NCBI RefSeq assembly: GCF_002142155.1
Contig: NZ_NASD01000007.1
Span: forward strand, 56,326 to 120,325
DNA length: 64,000 bases
Source: Gilliamella apis
GTDB taxonomy: Bacteria; Pseudomonadota; Gammaproteobacteria; Enterobacterales; Orbaceae
Reading direction: 5' to 3'
Both the position numbers and the translations under genes were made by a program. Shown piece by piece: positions 1-9,345 of the stretch (within the stretch, counting starts at the first letter, position 1; each line of letters begins with the position of its first letter). The notes under the pieces were generated by a model. The model worked only from the letters and a program-made list of their open reading frames with translations. It had not been told where the DNA came from and did no database searches.

Positions 1-76
1 CATAGGTGTGATCTATAATATAGCGGACAACAGCAGAACCTATGAAACCAGCTCCTCCAGTAACTATTATTTTCAT
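1..76 (-). CDS. rfbB: dTDP-glucose 4,6-dehydratase, N-terminal fragment (cut by window edge)
   Basis: The first 25 codons of a gene that continues left of the window. The visible peptide begins MKIIVTGGAGFIGSAVVRYI, the Rossmann nucleotide-binding start (GGAGFIGS) of short-chain dehydrogenase-type sugar-nucleotide enzymes, and its wording is closest to RfbB/RffG. That enzyme converts dTDP-glucose to dTDP-4-keto-6-deoxyglucose in the cytoplasm for rhamnose or related surface sugars. The two glycosyltransferases to the right fit a surface-polysaccharide locus. The fragment is too short to exclude a related epimerase or dehydratase. Confidence 0.7.
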   Translation of the reverse strand, partial: MKIIVTGGAGFIGSAVVRYIIDHTY

Positions 77-270
77 AATTAAAATCCGAAATGATTAATT
101 TAACTAAATATAATTAATAATATATTTTATCATGCTTTAACTTGAAGTTAAATGAAATATACCAGTATGATTAATTAAATGTAAATAAATTGATACTAAA
201 TGTTTAGTTTACTTAAAAATAGCGTTATAATTTCTAATAAGGTTTGCAATGATAAATAGTGTGGAAACAT

Positions 271-2562
271 ATGTTAAAAAGAATTAAATCTAGCTCAACG
301 ATAAAAGTTAAATGTTTAGGGATAACTATTTATAAAAGAAAATTGATATCAAATGAACAATTTTTTTTAAAAAAAGTTCTTGTGATAAAACGCAATAATG
401 GTTATAAGAAAATAACTTTTCTTGGTTTAAATATCTTATCAAAAAAGTTACCAGCAAAAACTAGTATATTAAATTCTGATAATCTTAGTTCGGGTAATAA
501 TTCGGAAATAGAATCCAATTTACCAAAAAAATTATGGTTTACTCCCTTATCTCCTGAAGATCATCTATGGGATGAGTTGCAACCAGCCAAATATTCATCT
601 AACACACGATGTGTTGTGATACTACCTATTTATAAAGGATTAGATGAATCTTTATGTTCTATTTATCATGCACTAAAAAGTAAAACAACCGATGCATATA
701 GTTTATTAGTTATTAATGATGCAGGTCCGGATCAAGAATTAAACCAGAAGCTTGATGAACTTTCTCAAAAAGGTTTATTTGATTATCACCTAAATAAAGA
801 AAATCTTGGGTTTGTGAGAACTATAAATTTTGCCATAAGTAACCTATCTCATAATCTAGACGTAATATTATTAAATTCTGATGCTTTTGTGTTTGATGGT
901 TGGTTTGAAAGAATGATTGATTATGCAGATAATGATAAATCAATAGCAACAATTACACCAATGTCTAATAATGCAACCATTTGTAGTTATCCATTCACAT
1001 GCCAAGACAACAATAGGGTTCTTGAAGTCTCTCCTTCTGAATTAGATCAATTAGCGTCTAAGATAAATAAAGGGAAATATATAGAAACACCAACTGGTGT
1101 TGGTTTTTGTTTTTATATGAGGAGAGAAGTTATTAATAAGATAGGCATGTTAGATGATAATGCTTTCAAAGTTGGATATGGTGAAGAAAATGATTTTTGT
1201 ATGAGAGCACTTCATGCAGGTTTCAAAAATATTATTATTGGTGATGTATTTGTCTTTCATGTTGGTTCAGTCTCTTTTTCAGCTATTAAAGCCGAAAATA
1301 TGAAAAAAGGGGAAAATGCCCTAAAACTGAAGCATCCAAATTATTTAAACATGGTACATCACTTTTTAAATGTTGATCCAATTTTAATGCTTAGAAGTAA
1401 TTTAGATATTGCAAGATTAAAATTGAAACTAGAAAACAAAAAAACTATTGTGATTGTATCTCATTCATGGGAAGGAGGTATCAATACCTATCTTAAACAA
1501 ATAGTAAAACAATATAGAAATCAAAATATTGATTGTATCCTCTTAAAAGTTCATGATAAAAAATATTATTCAATAGAAGTCCCTGAAAATTATCACTTAG
1601 AAATACCTAATTTACAAAATTTATCTTTAAGTTGTGATTTTGGATTATTAAATTTATTTTTTAAAACAATTCAACCTGATTTAATACACATCAATAGTTT
1701 TGCTGGTCTTGATTGGCATCACCATGAAAAACTATTGTATTATTTTGCATCATCAGATTGGAATTATAAATTTATCATTCATGATTATGCATGCATGTCA
1801 TATGATTATAAGCTGCTGAGTCCCGAATATATTTACAAAGGAATACCAACTCTAACGCAAAGGAATATTTGGAATAATGGAAGATCTCTGCCCACTGATT
1901 ATGAAATTAATATTTCAGATGCTTTTTCAAAGCAGAAAGCTTATAGTTTATTCTTAAATAGATGTTCTAAAATTGAAGCTCCATCTTATCGAGCTCGTGA
2001 TATCATATTACATGATTTTCCTGAAATAAATATTGATGTTATTCCACATGAAAATGTGTTCAATAATATTATTCCGGCACAGAGAAATAAAAATAAAGAT
2101 AAAATAAAAATTGCATCAATAGGCGCATTAAGTATTGAAAAAGGATCAGAAGTATTAACCTCATTAGCTATTGATGCAAAAAATAGAGATTTGAAATTAT
2201 CCTATTTTTTAGTAGGTTATTGTAGTTCTGGCGATCTACATGTAATGCAAACCAATAATGTCAAAGTTACTGGCCGATATCAAAATGATGAAGAATGTAT
2301 TAATACCCTTAGAGAGATTTCGCCTGATTTAATATTGTTACCAAGTATATGGGAAGAAACTTTCTCTTATACATTATCAATCGCATTAGCATTAAAAATA
2401 CCTACATTAGTATTTGATATTGGTGCGCAAGGAGAAAGAGGAAAAGATCATAACTGGGTTGTTAAGTTAGATCCATTGTTGATACATAATCCAAGAGGCC
2501 TTTCAGATTTTATACTAAATTTGAACATAGATAAATTATGGAATGAAGCTTCAAAAATATAG
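271..2562 (+). CDS. two-domain glycosyltransferase (GT2 followed by GT4-like)
   Basis: About 763 residues. After a roughly 80-residue basic, beta-rich leader comes a GT2 (GT-A) domain at about residues 110-350, with the VVILPIYKG start, LNSD as the DxD-type metal site, and GYGEENDFCMRA near its end. The second half (about 385-760) is GT4-like (GT-B): it opens KTIVIVSHSWEGGINTYL and ends with the EETFSYTLSIALA acceptor/donor loop. It probably adds two sugars to a surface polysaccharide in the cytoplasm. A GTG at 259 could start four codons earlier, but ATG 271 has GGAA five bases upstream and is preferred. Codon use is very AT-rich. It is convergent with the next gene and next to rfbB. The acceptor is unknown. 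Confidence 0.85.
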   Translation: MLKRIKSSSTIKVKCLGITIYKRKLISNEQFFLKKVLVIKRNNGYKKITFLGLNILSKKLPAKTSILNSDNLSSGNNSEIESNLPKKLWFTPLSPEDHLWDELQPAKYSSNTRCVVILPIYKGLDESLCSIYHALKSKTTDAYSLLVINDAGPDQELNQKLDELSQKGLFDYHLNKENLGFVRTINFAISNLSHNLDVILLNSDAFVFDGWFERMIDYADNDKSIATITPMSNNATICSYPFTCQDNNRVLEVSPSELDQLASKINKGKYIETPTGVGFCFYMRREVINKIGMLDDNAFKVGYGEENDFCMRALHAGFKNIIIGDVFVFHVGSVSFSAIKAENMKKGENALKLKHPNYLNMVHHFLNVDPILMLRSNLDIARLKLKLENKKTIVIVSHSWEGGINTYLKQIVKQYRNQNIDCILLKVHDKKYYSIEVPENYHLEIPNLQNLSLSCDFGLLNLFFKTIQPDLIHINSFAGLDWHHHEKLLYYFASSDWNYKFIIHDYACMSYDYKLLSPEYIYKGIPTLTQRNIWNNGRSLPTDYEINISDAFSKQKAYSLFLNRCSKIEAPSYRARDIILHDFPEINIDVIPHENVFNNIIPAQRNKNKDKIKIASIGALSIEKGSEVLTSLAIDAKNRDLKLSYFLVGYCSSGDLHVMQTNNVKVTGRYQNDEECINTLREISPDLILLPSIWEETFSYTLSIALALKIPTLVFDIGAQGERGKDHNWVVKLDPLLIHNPRGLSDFILNLNIDKLWNEASKI

Positions 2563-2591
2563 CTTTATTAAATTGTCAACTGTAATGTAAG

Positions 2592-2633
2592 CCAATCTTT
2601 CACTATTTGCTTTTAATTGAAAGATTGGTTTTA
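2592..2633. terminator. bidirectional terminator hairpin between convergent genes
   Basis: A perfect 11-bp inverted repeat, CCAATCTTTCA (2592-2602) and TGAAAGATTGG (2618-2628), with a 15-nt loop and a short T-run to the right. It lies between two convergent glycosyltransferase genes and can stop transcription from the left gene; the T-run is weaker on the other strand. Confidence 0.75.
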
Positions 2634-2642
2634 TAATCGATA

Positions 2643-3965
2643 TCAATAAATTTTTTTGTTATATAAACTTTTAATTTTTCTTGCTAATCGTTTAAAAAAA
2701 GTGTTTTTATATTTCTGATATCGAATTTCTAGCTTATTATATGAATTAACTAATTGATTATATTCTTCAGTTAAATGACCAAGTGAGTTTGATATAGATA
2801 CCTTTTCCGCTATTAACATTTCATTATTACCGGATATCTCTTGAAGTTTAGAAGTTAGCTCAGTATTTTTGATAATTATTTCGTTATTATTATTCGATAA
2901 TTGTTTATGCTCTAATAATAATTTATTGTACGCATTATAATATTGCTTAATAGATTTTACGATTTCTGATTCAGATCTTATCTTTTGACGATCATCTAAA
3001 GTTAGAACTTTCTTTGGTATATTTTCTTTAGAATTATTAATTATATTTGTAATATATTTATCTAAGCTGTATTTTGCCAAAGTTTCACTCTTAATTTTTG
3101 AGATATTACATTTAGCTTTTGGAAAATCAGTTATTATTTCTTCAACAATTTCACTTGCCGATATACGCCTCAAACAACATCTTCCAGAATAATTAAACTG
3201 TTCTGCATTTTTATAATTCTCAATCGATAACCACCCTATTCCACCAAAATGGTCATAACAGTAAACAGGAGTATTACCAACAACTGCATATTGGACTGTC
3301 TTTCCAATTGTGATAACAGCATCAGCTTCTTCAACCATTTTCGGGGTTAATCTGCTTACCTTTCCTCTAACACCTATGTTTATTATGTTCAATCCATGTT
3401 CATTTTTTAAAATTTCCAATGCATCTAACACTTCTTGAGGTGGATGATTACTAACCAAAAGTATATTTTTTAAATCTCCATTTTTAGAATCTTTTTCACA
3501 AATAAACTCTGATGGAGCTGCATTATAAAAAATTTCACTAATATTGGTAGGAACTCCAAAATCACTCAAATGATTATAAGTTTCTTCACTATTAAAGAAA
3601 ATTTTATTAGCTAACAATCTTTCTGTATATAATCCAAAAGTTTCTAAATGTTCATATGGGGATAGGTGTGTAAATACAAAAAAAGTTTTATTATTAAAAC
3701 TTTCTATATAATGGTTAACAAGAATAGGTAATACTTGATGTTGAGACCAAACTATATCATAATTGAATGGGTTTGGTAATTCATCAGTTGTTAATAGATT
3801 AATACCCGAATTTTTAGCAATTTCAGTTACTGGATAACCTATATAATTGGCCACAATATCGACTAAATAGTTATTCTTCTTGAAAAATTCTGCGACTTCC
3901 AATGCAACTATTTCTGAACCACCAATACTTGCCATATGATTTGTACATATCAATACTTTTAACAT
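2643..3965 (-). CDS. GT4-like glycosyltransferase with C-terminal coiled coil
   Basis: About 440 residues. The N-terminus (KVLICTNHMASIGGSEIVAL) is the glycine-rich start of GT-B glycosyltransferases, with further Rossmann-like strands to about residue 330. The last 100 residues or so are an Asn/Lys/Glu-rich heptad stretch that looks like a coiled coil and end in a basic tail, FFKRLARKIKSLYNKK, that could touch the membrane. Chain-length regulators and some rhamnan/O-antigen transferases carry such tails. ATG 3965 is preferred over the in-frame ATG 3974, because an AGG lies about 10 bases before 3965 but only one base before 3974. The sugar transferred cannot be read from sequence. It belongs with rfbB and the transferase facing it. 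Confidence 0.72.
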   Translation of the reverse strand: MLKVLICTNHMASIGGSEIVALEVAEFFKKNNYLVDIVANYIGYPVTEIAKNSGINLLTTDELPNPFNYDIVWSQHQVLPILVNHYIESFNNKTFFVFTHLSPYEHLETFGLYTERLLANKIFFNSEETYNHLSDFGVPTNISEIFYNAAPSEFICEKDSKNGDLKNILLVSNHPPQEVLDALEILKNEHGLNIINIGVRGKVSRLTPKMVEEADAVITIGKTVQYAVVGNTPVYCYDHFGGIGWLSIENYKNAEQFNYSGRCCLRRISASEIVEEIITDFPKAKCNISKIKSETLAKYSLDKYITNIINNSKENIPKKVLTLDDRQKIRSESEIVKSIKQYYNAYNKLLLEHKQLSNNNNEIIIKNTELTSKLQEISGNNEMLIAEKVSISNSLGHLTEEYNQLVNSYNKLEIRYQKYKNTFFKRLARKIKSLYNKKIY

Positions 3966-4091
3966 AACATCCATACCTATTACTTAATTAATCAGCTTTA
4001 ACTTTATAGCTAATTGATTTCCGAGAATAAAAATATAACAACAAAAATTCAAGATTAATTAGAAAATTACCATCAGATTTCATATCAACAA

Positions 4092-4220
4092 ATGATAGCA
4101 ATAGGCGCAATCAATGTCATTTCGGCAATAACATTGCTCGAAGCCAATAATAAAAAAATACTTGATAACACTCTCATAATTTTCTTGTCTGTTATTTTTT
4201 TACTTATTATAACAGAATAA
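4092..4220 (+). other. possible 42-residue membrane peptide in the 3966-4328 intergenic gap
   Basis: The 360-bp gap between the glycosyltransferase and the tyrR-like gene holds one open frame of 42 codons, ending in a strongly hydrophobic segment (TLIIFLSVIFLLIITE). The frame opens only 11 codons before the ATG and has no clear ribosome binding site. It may be a small membrane protein or the C-terminal scrap of a lost transporter. Nothing else was recognised in this gap; it probably also holds the upstream region of the minus-strand glycosyltransferase. Confidence 0.2.
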
Positions 4221-4328
4221 TTTTCTAATTCTAAAACTTAAAATGTTTATAATACATAATTCAATTCGTAGATATAATTTTATTTTCAATCTGAATTTAG
4301 TTAATTCCACTCAAATAGATAATTGTAT

Positions 4329-5570
4329 TTATTTATATACTCCATAATCCCTAAGCTTATTCGCAATTGCAGTATGTGATACCCCTAATCTTTTGGCAAG
4401 TTTTCTTGAGCTTGGATATTTGACATAGAGACTTTTTAGGACTTCTTTTTCATAGTTTTTAGTCATTTCATCTAGCGTTTTATTGTCAATATCGCTAATC
4501 AATGAGATCTGAGTTGAAGTTATCGCTGGTAGAACAATATCTTTTACCGTTAGTTGTGAAGATGTCAACTGAGCTAATGCAGAATAAAGTACATTTTTAA
4601 GTTGTCTTACATTACCCGGCCAAGAGTACTGAGTCAAATAAGCAATAACATCTTGACTCACGGTTGGCGCATCAATGCCCTGCTTATTAGCAAATTCATT
4701 AATAAAAATATTTGTCAGTGCCGCAATGTCATCCTGACGCTCTTGTAGTGAAGGTAAATTTAAGGACAACACATTCAAGCGATAATAAAGATCTTTCCTA
4801 AACTTTCCTTGTTCCACCAATTCAGCTAAATCAACTTTAGTTGCACAGATGATTCTAACATCAACATAAACTTCGTTATCATCGCCGACTCGTCTAAAAA
4901 AGCCATCGTTAATAAAACGCAATAATTTGGTTTGCATTTGAAATGACATTTCATCAATGCCATCAAGCAAAACAGAACCACCATTAGCCTGCTCAAAAAA
5001 ACCTTTTTTACTTTCAAGTGCTCCTGGATAAGCCCCTGCGGCATGGCCATAAAGCTCACTTTCAACAACATCATCAGGCATAGCAGCACAATTAAGACCT
5101 AAAAAGGTTTGATCCCCCCTAGGGCTATATTGATGACATGCACTAGCCAACAAATCTTTACCTGTGCCAGTTTCACCGGTAATCAATAGTGGCTCCCTTT
5201 GCATTGAAAAAGCTTTAGCTTGAGCAATTAATTTTTGCATTGGTTGGCTTTTAACAGCAAAAATATCAAAAGCATGATGTCCAACAACATTAATTTTTGC
5301 TAACCGTTTTTTTAGATATTCAACTGGTTGCAAAACAAAGGTAATAAGGGATGATTCATTAATTTTTTGCAATAAAAAATACTGCGAGTTTAATACAATA
5401 ATCGTATCATCATGTTCGGATAAATCGAATGTTGCATCTAAATTAAATGCATTTCGATAATCAAATGGCTGATCTAAGCTTAATAAATTACTAGAAAATA
5501 ATGCTTTTGCTGCATCATTATAAGCAACTAATTGTGTATTATTGTCGATTTTAATGATGGCTGCTTGCAT
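4329..5570 (-). CDS. tyrR: TyrR-like sigma54-type regulator lacking the ACT domain
   Basis: About 413 residues: a PAS-like N-terminal region (1-100), an AAA+ domain (about 105-330) with Walker A GETGTGKD, and a C-terminal helix-turn-helix ending RKLAKRLGVSHTAIANKLRD, which is nearly the TyrR signature. TyrR controls aromatic amino-acid synthesis and transport. E. coli TyrR (513 residues) has an N-terminal ACT ligand domain that is absent here, so this resembles the short Haemophilus-type form. The sigma54-contact loop reads GAYPGA instead of GAFTGA, as expected for a TyrR that does not use sigma54. The Walker B segment reads VLLDGIDEM where DEIGEM is usual, so the acidic residue after Asp is lost. 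ATG 5570 is preferred over 5591 because GGGAAG lies just upstream. The start overlaps the end of nagZ by 20 bases. Confidence 0.85.
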   Translation of the reverse strand: MQAAIIKIDNNTQLVAYNDAAKALFSSNLLSLDQPFDYRNAFNLDATFDLSEHDDTIIVLNSQYFLLQKINESSLITFVLQPVEYLKKRLAKINVVGHHAFDIFAVKSQPMQKLIAQAKAFSMQREPLLITGETGTGKDLLASACHQYSPRGDQTFLGLNCAAMPDDVVESELYGHAAGAYPGALESKKGFFEQANGGSVLLDGIDEMSFQMQTKLLRFINDGFFRRVGDDNEVYVDVRIICATKVDLAELVEQGKFRKDLYYRLNVLSLNLPSLQERQDDIAALTNIFINEFANKQGIDAPTVSQDVIAYLTQYSWPGNVRQLKNVLYSALAQLTSSQLTVKDIVLPAITSTQISLISDIDNKTLDEMTKNYEKEVLKSLYVKYPSSRKLAKRLGVSHTAIANKLRDYGVYK

Positions 5571-6597
5571 GATAATCTTCCCACTTTTCATTCAACTTCA
5601 TTAAATTTTGATGACGATTCTGCCAATCATGACTCTTTATCAAATCGGCATAATTTACTTTGTTATTAGTTAATAGTAGTTTTGCTTTATCGGTTAATAA
5701 TGGCTGTTTCTCATTTAAACGAGTTAATGCATCTAAAATAGCTAATGTGCCATTTCGATTATTACAAGCCAATAATAAATCACAACCAGCATTAAGCGCT
5801 GCTTTAGCTCGTTCAGCGTGATCACCCAAAACAGATGCACCTTCCATCGATAAATCATCAGAAAATATAACACCATCAAAATGTAACTTTTCACGTAACA
5901 CTGTTTTTAGCCAAAACGCTGACCCGCTGGCAGGTTTATCATTAAATTCAGGATAAATAACATGAGCAGGCATAATGGCATCAAGTTTCTTTTCAGCGAT
6001 TAATTTAGCAAAAATCTGCATATCATTTTCAATGAGTTCTTTCGAACGATAATCAATTGGTGTTTCTTTATGAGAATCAGCAATAACATGACCATGACCA
6101 GGAAAATGTTTACCAGTTGTTTTCATGCCTGCCGAATGCATACCATCAATCATTGACGATGCAATTTGATAAGCAATATAACTATCTTGATGAAATGACC
6201 GACTACCAATGGCTAAACAATCATGACCTAAATCAAGTACAGGCGCATAACTTAAATCAATGTCGTAGGCAATCAATTCCATCGCTAGTAACCAACCCGC
6301 GTCAAATGCTAATGATTTCGCTTTTTCTAAATCATTAAGCAAAGCAAAAGATTGCGCAGGAGGAATAAGAGTAAAACCTTGTTTGAAACGTTGAACTCGA
6401 CCACCTTCATGATCAACCGAAATTAATAAACGTTCTGATGTCGCCGAACGAATTTGCTTTATCAAGTCAGTCAATTGCTCAGGCGACTGATAATTACGAC
6501 TAAATAAAATAATCCCTGCTACCATTGGATTTTTTAAAAGCGCCATATCATCATTAGTTAATGATGTACTTGGTACATCGATCAATAAAGGCCCCAT
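5551..6597 (-). CDS. nagZ: beta-N-acetylhexosaminidase NagZ (GH3)
   Basis: 348 residues, close to the usual NagZ length of about 340. It removes GlcNAc from 1,6-anhydro-muropeptides in the cytoplasm during cell-wall recycling. Visible hallmarks are the DHEGGRVQRF segment, KHFPGHGHV with the NagZ-specific general acid/base histidine loop, and FSDDLSMEGA with the catalytic Asp. It begins on the base where lpoB stops (TAATG junction) and overlaps the tyrR-like gene at its end, so hinT-lpoB-nagZ-tyrR looks like one transcript. The order resembles the E. coli hinT-ycfL-lpoB-thiK-nagZ cluster without ycfL and thiK. Confidence 0.95.
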   Translation of the reverse strand: MGPLLIDVPSTSLTNDDMALLKNPMVAGIILFSRNYQSPEQLTDLIKQIRSATSERLLISVDHEGGRVQRFKQGFTLIPPAQSFALLNDLEKAKSLAFDAGWLLAMELIAYDIDLSYAPVLDLGHDCLAIGSRSFHQDSYIAYQIASSMIDGMHSAGMKTTGKHFPGHGHVIADSHKETPIDYRSKELIENDMQIFAKLIAEKKLDAIMPAHVIYPEFNDKPASGSAFWLKTVLREKLHFDGVIFSDDLSMEGASVLGDHAERAKAALNAGCDLLLACNNRNGTLAILDALTRLNEKQPLLTDKAKLLLTNNKVNYADLIKSHDWQNRHQNLMKLNEKWEDYHASSHH

Positions 6598-7220
6598 TAT
6601 TCAGCAGCTCCTTGAGCATTATCAGGATTAGCAGAATTTTTGGATTGGATATCTTTTGTTGTTACACGTTGTAAAATTTCACCCGTTTGGGTTGAAAGTA
6701 ACTCCATAGATAAATTGGCATCTTCATTTTCGGTTGGTAACTTATAAAGTGTGGTAAAAAGCACATAGCCTGCATTTATTGACTTAGCCAAACCGATCAT
6801 TTTACTGCGAGAAACAAGTTTATCATCAACAGAAATACCTAACGCTTGTTTAGCTTGACTGATCGATTGTCTATCAGCCACAGAGAAAATGCTTTGCTTA
6901 TTCAGTATATTATGTAACGTTGTATCAATCTGATTTGTTGCTAAATAATCGCCACTACGATTTTGGATATCACTAATTAACAACAGTTTATTACCTTCAA
7001 TTGCTGATGAAGATTGCAATATTTTATTAACAACTGGAGATAATATATCATTCCAATCAGTTGTTTTAACTATCTGTGGCGGAGTATCTACCACCCCAGT
7101 GTTATCGGGGATTTCTACTGGCGGATTGACTTCAGTTTTTTGATTATAACCAAGAAGTTGACATCCAGCTAAACTAAAAGCAAGCATACCCATTCCAACG
7201 ATATGTTTAAACTGTTTCAT
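6597..7220 (-). CDS. lpoB: outer-membrane lipoprotein LpoB, activator of PBP1b
   Basis: 207 residues. The lipoprotein signal peptide ends in the lipobox LAGC (Cys20), then a Pro/Val/Asp-rich linker of about 35 residues precedes a folded domain (about 55-190) with ISDIQNRSGDYLATNQIDT, typical of LpoB/YcfM. LpoB reaches from the outer membrane through the peptidoglycan to stimulate the glycosyltransferase and transpeptidase activity of PBP1b. Length and position between hinT and nagZ match the enterobacterial arrangement. The linker is shorter than in E. coli. It starts five bases after the hinT stop. Confidence 0.88.
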   Translation of the reverse strand: MKQFKHIVGMGMLAFSLAGCQLLGYNQKTEVNPPVEIPDNTGVVDTPPQIVKTTDWNDILSPVVNKILQSSSAIEGNKLLLISDIQNRSGDYLATNQIDTTLHNILNKQSIFSVADRQSISQAKQALGISVDDKLVSRSKMIGLAKSINAGYVLFTTLYKLPTENEDANLSMELLSTQTGEILQRVTTKDIQSKNSANPDNAQGAAE

Positions 7221-7225
7221 ATAAG

Positions 7226-7573
7226 TTAACCTATTAATCGCCCTAAATTTTTACCACCTAATAAATGCATGTGAATATGAAAGACTTCTTGTCCTGCATC
7301 TTTATTACAATTCATTATTAAACGATAACCACTTTCATCAATCCCTTCTTGCTTGGCAATTTTAGCCGCAACAACCATCATGTGACCAAGCAGAGCTTCA
7401 TCAGACTCTGCAATATGATTTACGGTTGGGATCAATTTATTGGGAATAATTAAAATATGTGTAGGGGCTTGAGGAGAAATATCCCGAAAGGCTGTGACCT
7501 GATCATCTTGAAAAACAATATCAGCAGGAATTTCACGGCGAATTATTTTACTAAAAATGGTTTCTTCAGCCAT
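7226..7573 (-). CDS. hinT: HIT-family purine nucleoside phosphoramidase HinT
   Basis: 115 residues, full length for HinT. The histidine triad [10 protein letters not shown] is near the C-terminus, preceded by the conserved [10 protein letters not shown]; the N-terminus has [16 protein letters not shown]. HinT hydrolyses AMP-phosphoramidates and aminoacyl-adenylates in the cytoplasm. It is first in the minus-strand hinT-lpoB-nagZ-tyrR group and has GGAGTG just upstream of its ATG. It is divergent from the ribosomal-protein operon across a 369-bp gap. Confidence 0.96.
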   Translation of the reverse strand: MAEETIFSKIIRREIPADIVFQDDQVTAFRDISPQAPTHILIIPNKLIPTVNHIAESDEALLGHMMVVAAKIAKQEGIDESGYRLIMNCNKDAGQEVFHIHMHLLGGKNLGRLIG

Positions 7574-7817
7574 ATAAGCACTCCTTTAAAAATAGCTATT
7601 AACATTAAACTTTTATTTTATAAAGAATAACATATTTTAATAACAAAGATGTATAGATATCGTTACATTTTTACACCTAATTCACTTATTCAAGTAAAAA
7701 CTTTGCCGAAAAGTTTTTTTATTCTATTTATAATCGATTTTTAGTTAAAATTTTTAGTTATGATTAACAGATTATTTTTATTATAAAAAACGAATAACAC
7801 TTTTAATATTTATTCAT

Positions 7818-7846
7818 TTGTTAAAGTAATTATTTTGATATATAAT
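7818..7846 (+). promoter_or_regulatory. sigma70 promoter of the rpsF operon
   Basis: TTGTTA (7818-7823), a 17-bp spacer and a perfect TATAAT (7841-7846), followed at once by a GC-rich discriminator GCGCCG. This is what is expected of a strong, stringently controlled ribosomal-protein promoter. It lies about 95 bp before the rpsF start. The rest of the 7574-7942 gap is AT-rich, with no other gene seen. Confidence 0.8.
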
Positions 7847-7884
7847 GCGCCGTCGATTTCAACCGCTTAATTTTCATGTTCCTT

Positions 7885-7919
7885 GCTTTCAATGGGTTGC
7901 GGTTGCCCCGACAGAAAGC
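7885..7919 (+). promoter_or_regulatory. rpsF leader hairpin, candidate S6:S18 autoregulatory site
   Basis: In the 5' leader, GCTTTC (7885-7890) pairs with GAAAGC (7914-7919), and GGG (7894-7896) can pair with CCC inside it. This leaves an unpaired CCGACA on the 3' side. In many bacteria the rpsF leader forms a hairpin with a bulged CCG bound by the S6:S18 heterodimer to repress translation. The match in position and the bulged CCG is seen; the regulation itself is inferred. Confidence 0.5.
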
Positions 7920-7942
7920 TGATTAATCCGTAGGGAGCGATA

Positions 7943-8326
7943 ATGCGTCATTACGAAATTGTATTTATGGTTCACCCAGATCAAAGTGAACAAGTACCTG
8001 GTATGATCGAACGTTATACTGGTACGTTAACCACTGATGGTGGCAAAATCCATCGTTTAGAAGATTGGGGTCGTCGTCAATTAGCATATCCTATCGAAAA
8101 ATTGCATAAAGCACATTATGTGTTAATGAATGTTGAAGCTACTCAAGAAGCAGTAAATGAGCTTGAAGATAACTTCCGTTTTAATGATGCAGTAATTCGC
8201 AGTTTAATTATGCGTACTAAACATTCTGTAACTGAAACATCACCAATGCTAAAAGCTAAAGATGAACGTCGTAGTTCTGAAGAAGATTTTAGCGATGCAA
8301 ACATGGACGATGATTCGGAAGAATAA
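7943..8326 (+). CDS. rpsF: 30S ribosomal protein S6
   Basis: 127 residues, starting [18 protein letters not shown] with the [22 protein letters not shown] core that defines bS6. The tail ([17 protein letters not shown]) is acidic, as in proteins that are glutamylated by RimK, although it lacks the ending of E. coli S6. S6 binds with S18 to the central domain of 16S rRNA. It has TAGGGAG just upstream and opens the rpsF-priB-rpsR-rplI operon. Confidence 0.98.
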   Translation: MRHYEIVFMVHPDQSEQVPGMIERYTGTLTTDGGKIHRLEDWGRRQLAYPIEKLHKAHYVLMNVEATQEAVNELEDNFRFNDAVIRSLIMRTKHSVTETSPMLKAKDERRSSEEDFSDANMDDDSEE

Positions 8327-8621
8327 TCGTTTAGTTTTATCGGGATTGGTTACCAAAACCCCGATTAAAAAAATGAGTCCAAGTGGGATATCACACTGTC
8401 AGTTTTATTTAGAACATGTTTCTGAACAAATTGAAGCAGGACTCCCAAGACAAGCATGGTGCATAATGCCGGTTATTGTCAGTGGACAACAAGAGTTAAG
8501 TTACAGTATTAAAAAAGGCAGCAAAGTTTTGGTAAGTGGCTTTATTAGTACACATACTAAACGAGATAAAACCAGTCAAATAGTTTTACATGCTGACCAA
8601 GTTAAACTATTAGGAGAATAG
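8310..8621 (+). CDS. priB: primosomal replication protein N, PriB
   Basis: 103 residues when started at ATG 8310, giving [19 protein letters not shown], which aligns with the E. coli PriB start MTNRLVLSG. A longer frame runs back into rpsF but is not needed. PriB is a single-OB-fold ssDNA-binding dimer that bridges PriA and DnaT during replication restart. The [14 protein letters not shown] and [13 protein letters not shown] segments are diagnostic. The start overlaps the rpsF end by 17 bases, implying translational coupling, and rpsR follows four bases after the stop. Confidence 0.95.
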   Translation: MIRKNNRLVLSGLVTKTPIKKMSPSGISHCQFYLEHVSEQIEAGLPRQAWCIMPVIVSGQQELSYSIKKGSKVLVSGFISTHTKRDKTSQIVLHADQVKLLGE

Positions 8622-8625
8622 CCAA

Positions 8626-8853
8626 ATGGCACGTTACTTCCGTCGTCGCAAATTCTGCCGTTTTACAGCAGAAGGCGTTAAAGAAATTGATTATAAAGAT
8701 GTTTCTTTATTAAAAAGCTATATCACAGAAAGTGGTAAAATCGTACCAAGCCGTATTACTGGTACTAGCGCAAAATATCAACGTCAACTAGCTCGCGCTA
8801 TCAAACGCGCTCGTTACTTGGCATTATTACCATATACTGACAATCATCAGTAA
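8626..8853 (+). CDS. rpsR: 30S ribosomal protein S18
   Basis: 75 residues, exactly the size of E. coli S18. [20 protein letters not shown] and the C-terminal [20 protein letters not shown] are nearly invariant in bS18. It binds 16S rRNA as a heterodimer with S6, encoded at the operon start. AGGAG lies in the last codons of priB, with normal spacing to this ATG. Confidence 0.98.
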   Translation: MARYFRRRKFCRFTAEGVKEIDYKDVSLLKSYITESGKIVPSRITGTSAKYQRQLARAIKRARYLALLPYTDNHQ

Positions 8854-8875
8854 TTAGCAACAGAGGGAACATATA

Positions 8876-9325
8876 ATGCAAATTATTCTACTCGATAAAG
8901 TTGCTAATTTAGGCAGCTTAGGTGATCAAGTTAATGTTAAAGCGGGTTACGCTCGTAACTTTTTGATTCCACAAGGTAAAGCAGTACCAGCAACTAAAAA
9001 GAATATTGAATTCTTCGAAGCTCGTCGTGCTGAATTAGAAGCAAAATTAGCTGAAACATTAAAAGCAGCTGAACAACGCGTTGCTGAAATCAATGCTTTA
9101 GGTAAAGTAACTATTACTTCTAAAGCAGGTGATGAAGGTCGTTTATTTGGTTCAATTGGTACTCGTGATATCGCTGATGCAGTTAAAGCTCGTGGTATTC
9201 AAGTATCAAAAAGCGAAGTTCGTTTACCAAATGGTGTATTGCGTACTACTGGTGAACACGAAGTGTTATTCCAAGTACACAGCGAAGCTTTTGCAAAAGT
9301 TATTGTTGATATTATTCCTGAATAA
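8876..9325 (+). CDS. rplI: 50S ribosomal protein L9
   Basis: 149 residues, standard for bL9. The N-terminal domain contains [20 protein letters not shown] and the [13 protein letters not shown] rRNA-binding loop. A long charged connecting helix (about 40-75) leads to the C-terminal domain with [15 protein letters not shown]. It is the last gene of the operon and is followed within 20 bases by a strong terminator. GAGGGAAC lies before the ATG. Confidence 0.98.
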   Translation: MQIILLDKVANLGSLGDQVNVKAGYARNFLIPQGKAVPATKKNIEFFEARRAELEAKLAETLKAAEQRVAEINALGKVTITSKAGDEGRLFGSIGTRDIADAVKARGIQVSKSEVRLPNGVLRTTGEHEVLFQVHSEAFAKVIVDIIPE

Positions 9326-9345
9326 TCATCAAATAACAGTAACAA

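Noticed and set aside
4826..5089. 87-codon minus-strand frame inside tyrR
   Set aside because: Out-of-frame shadow of the AAA+ domain with no ribosome binding site.
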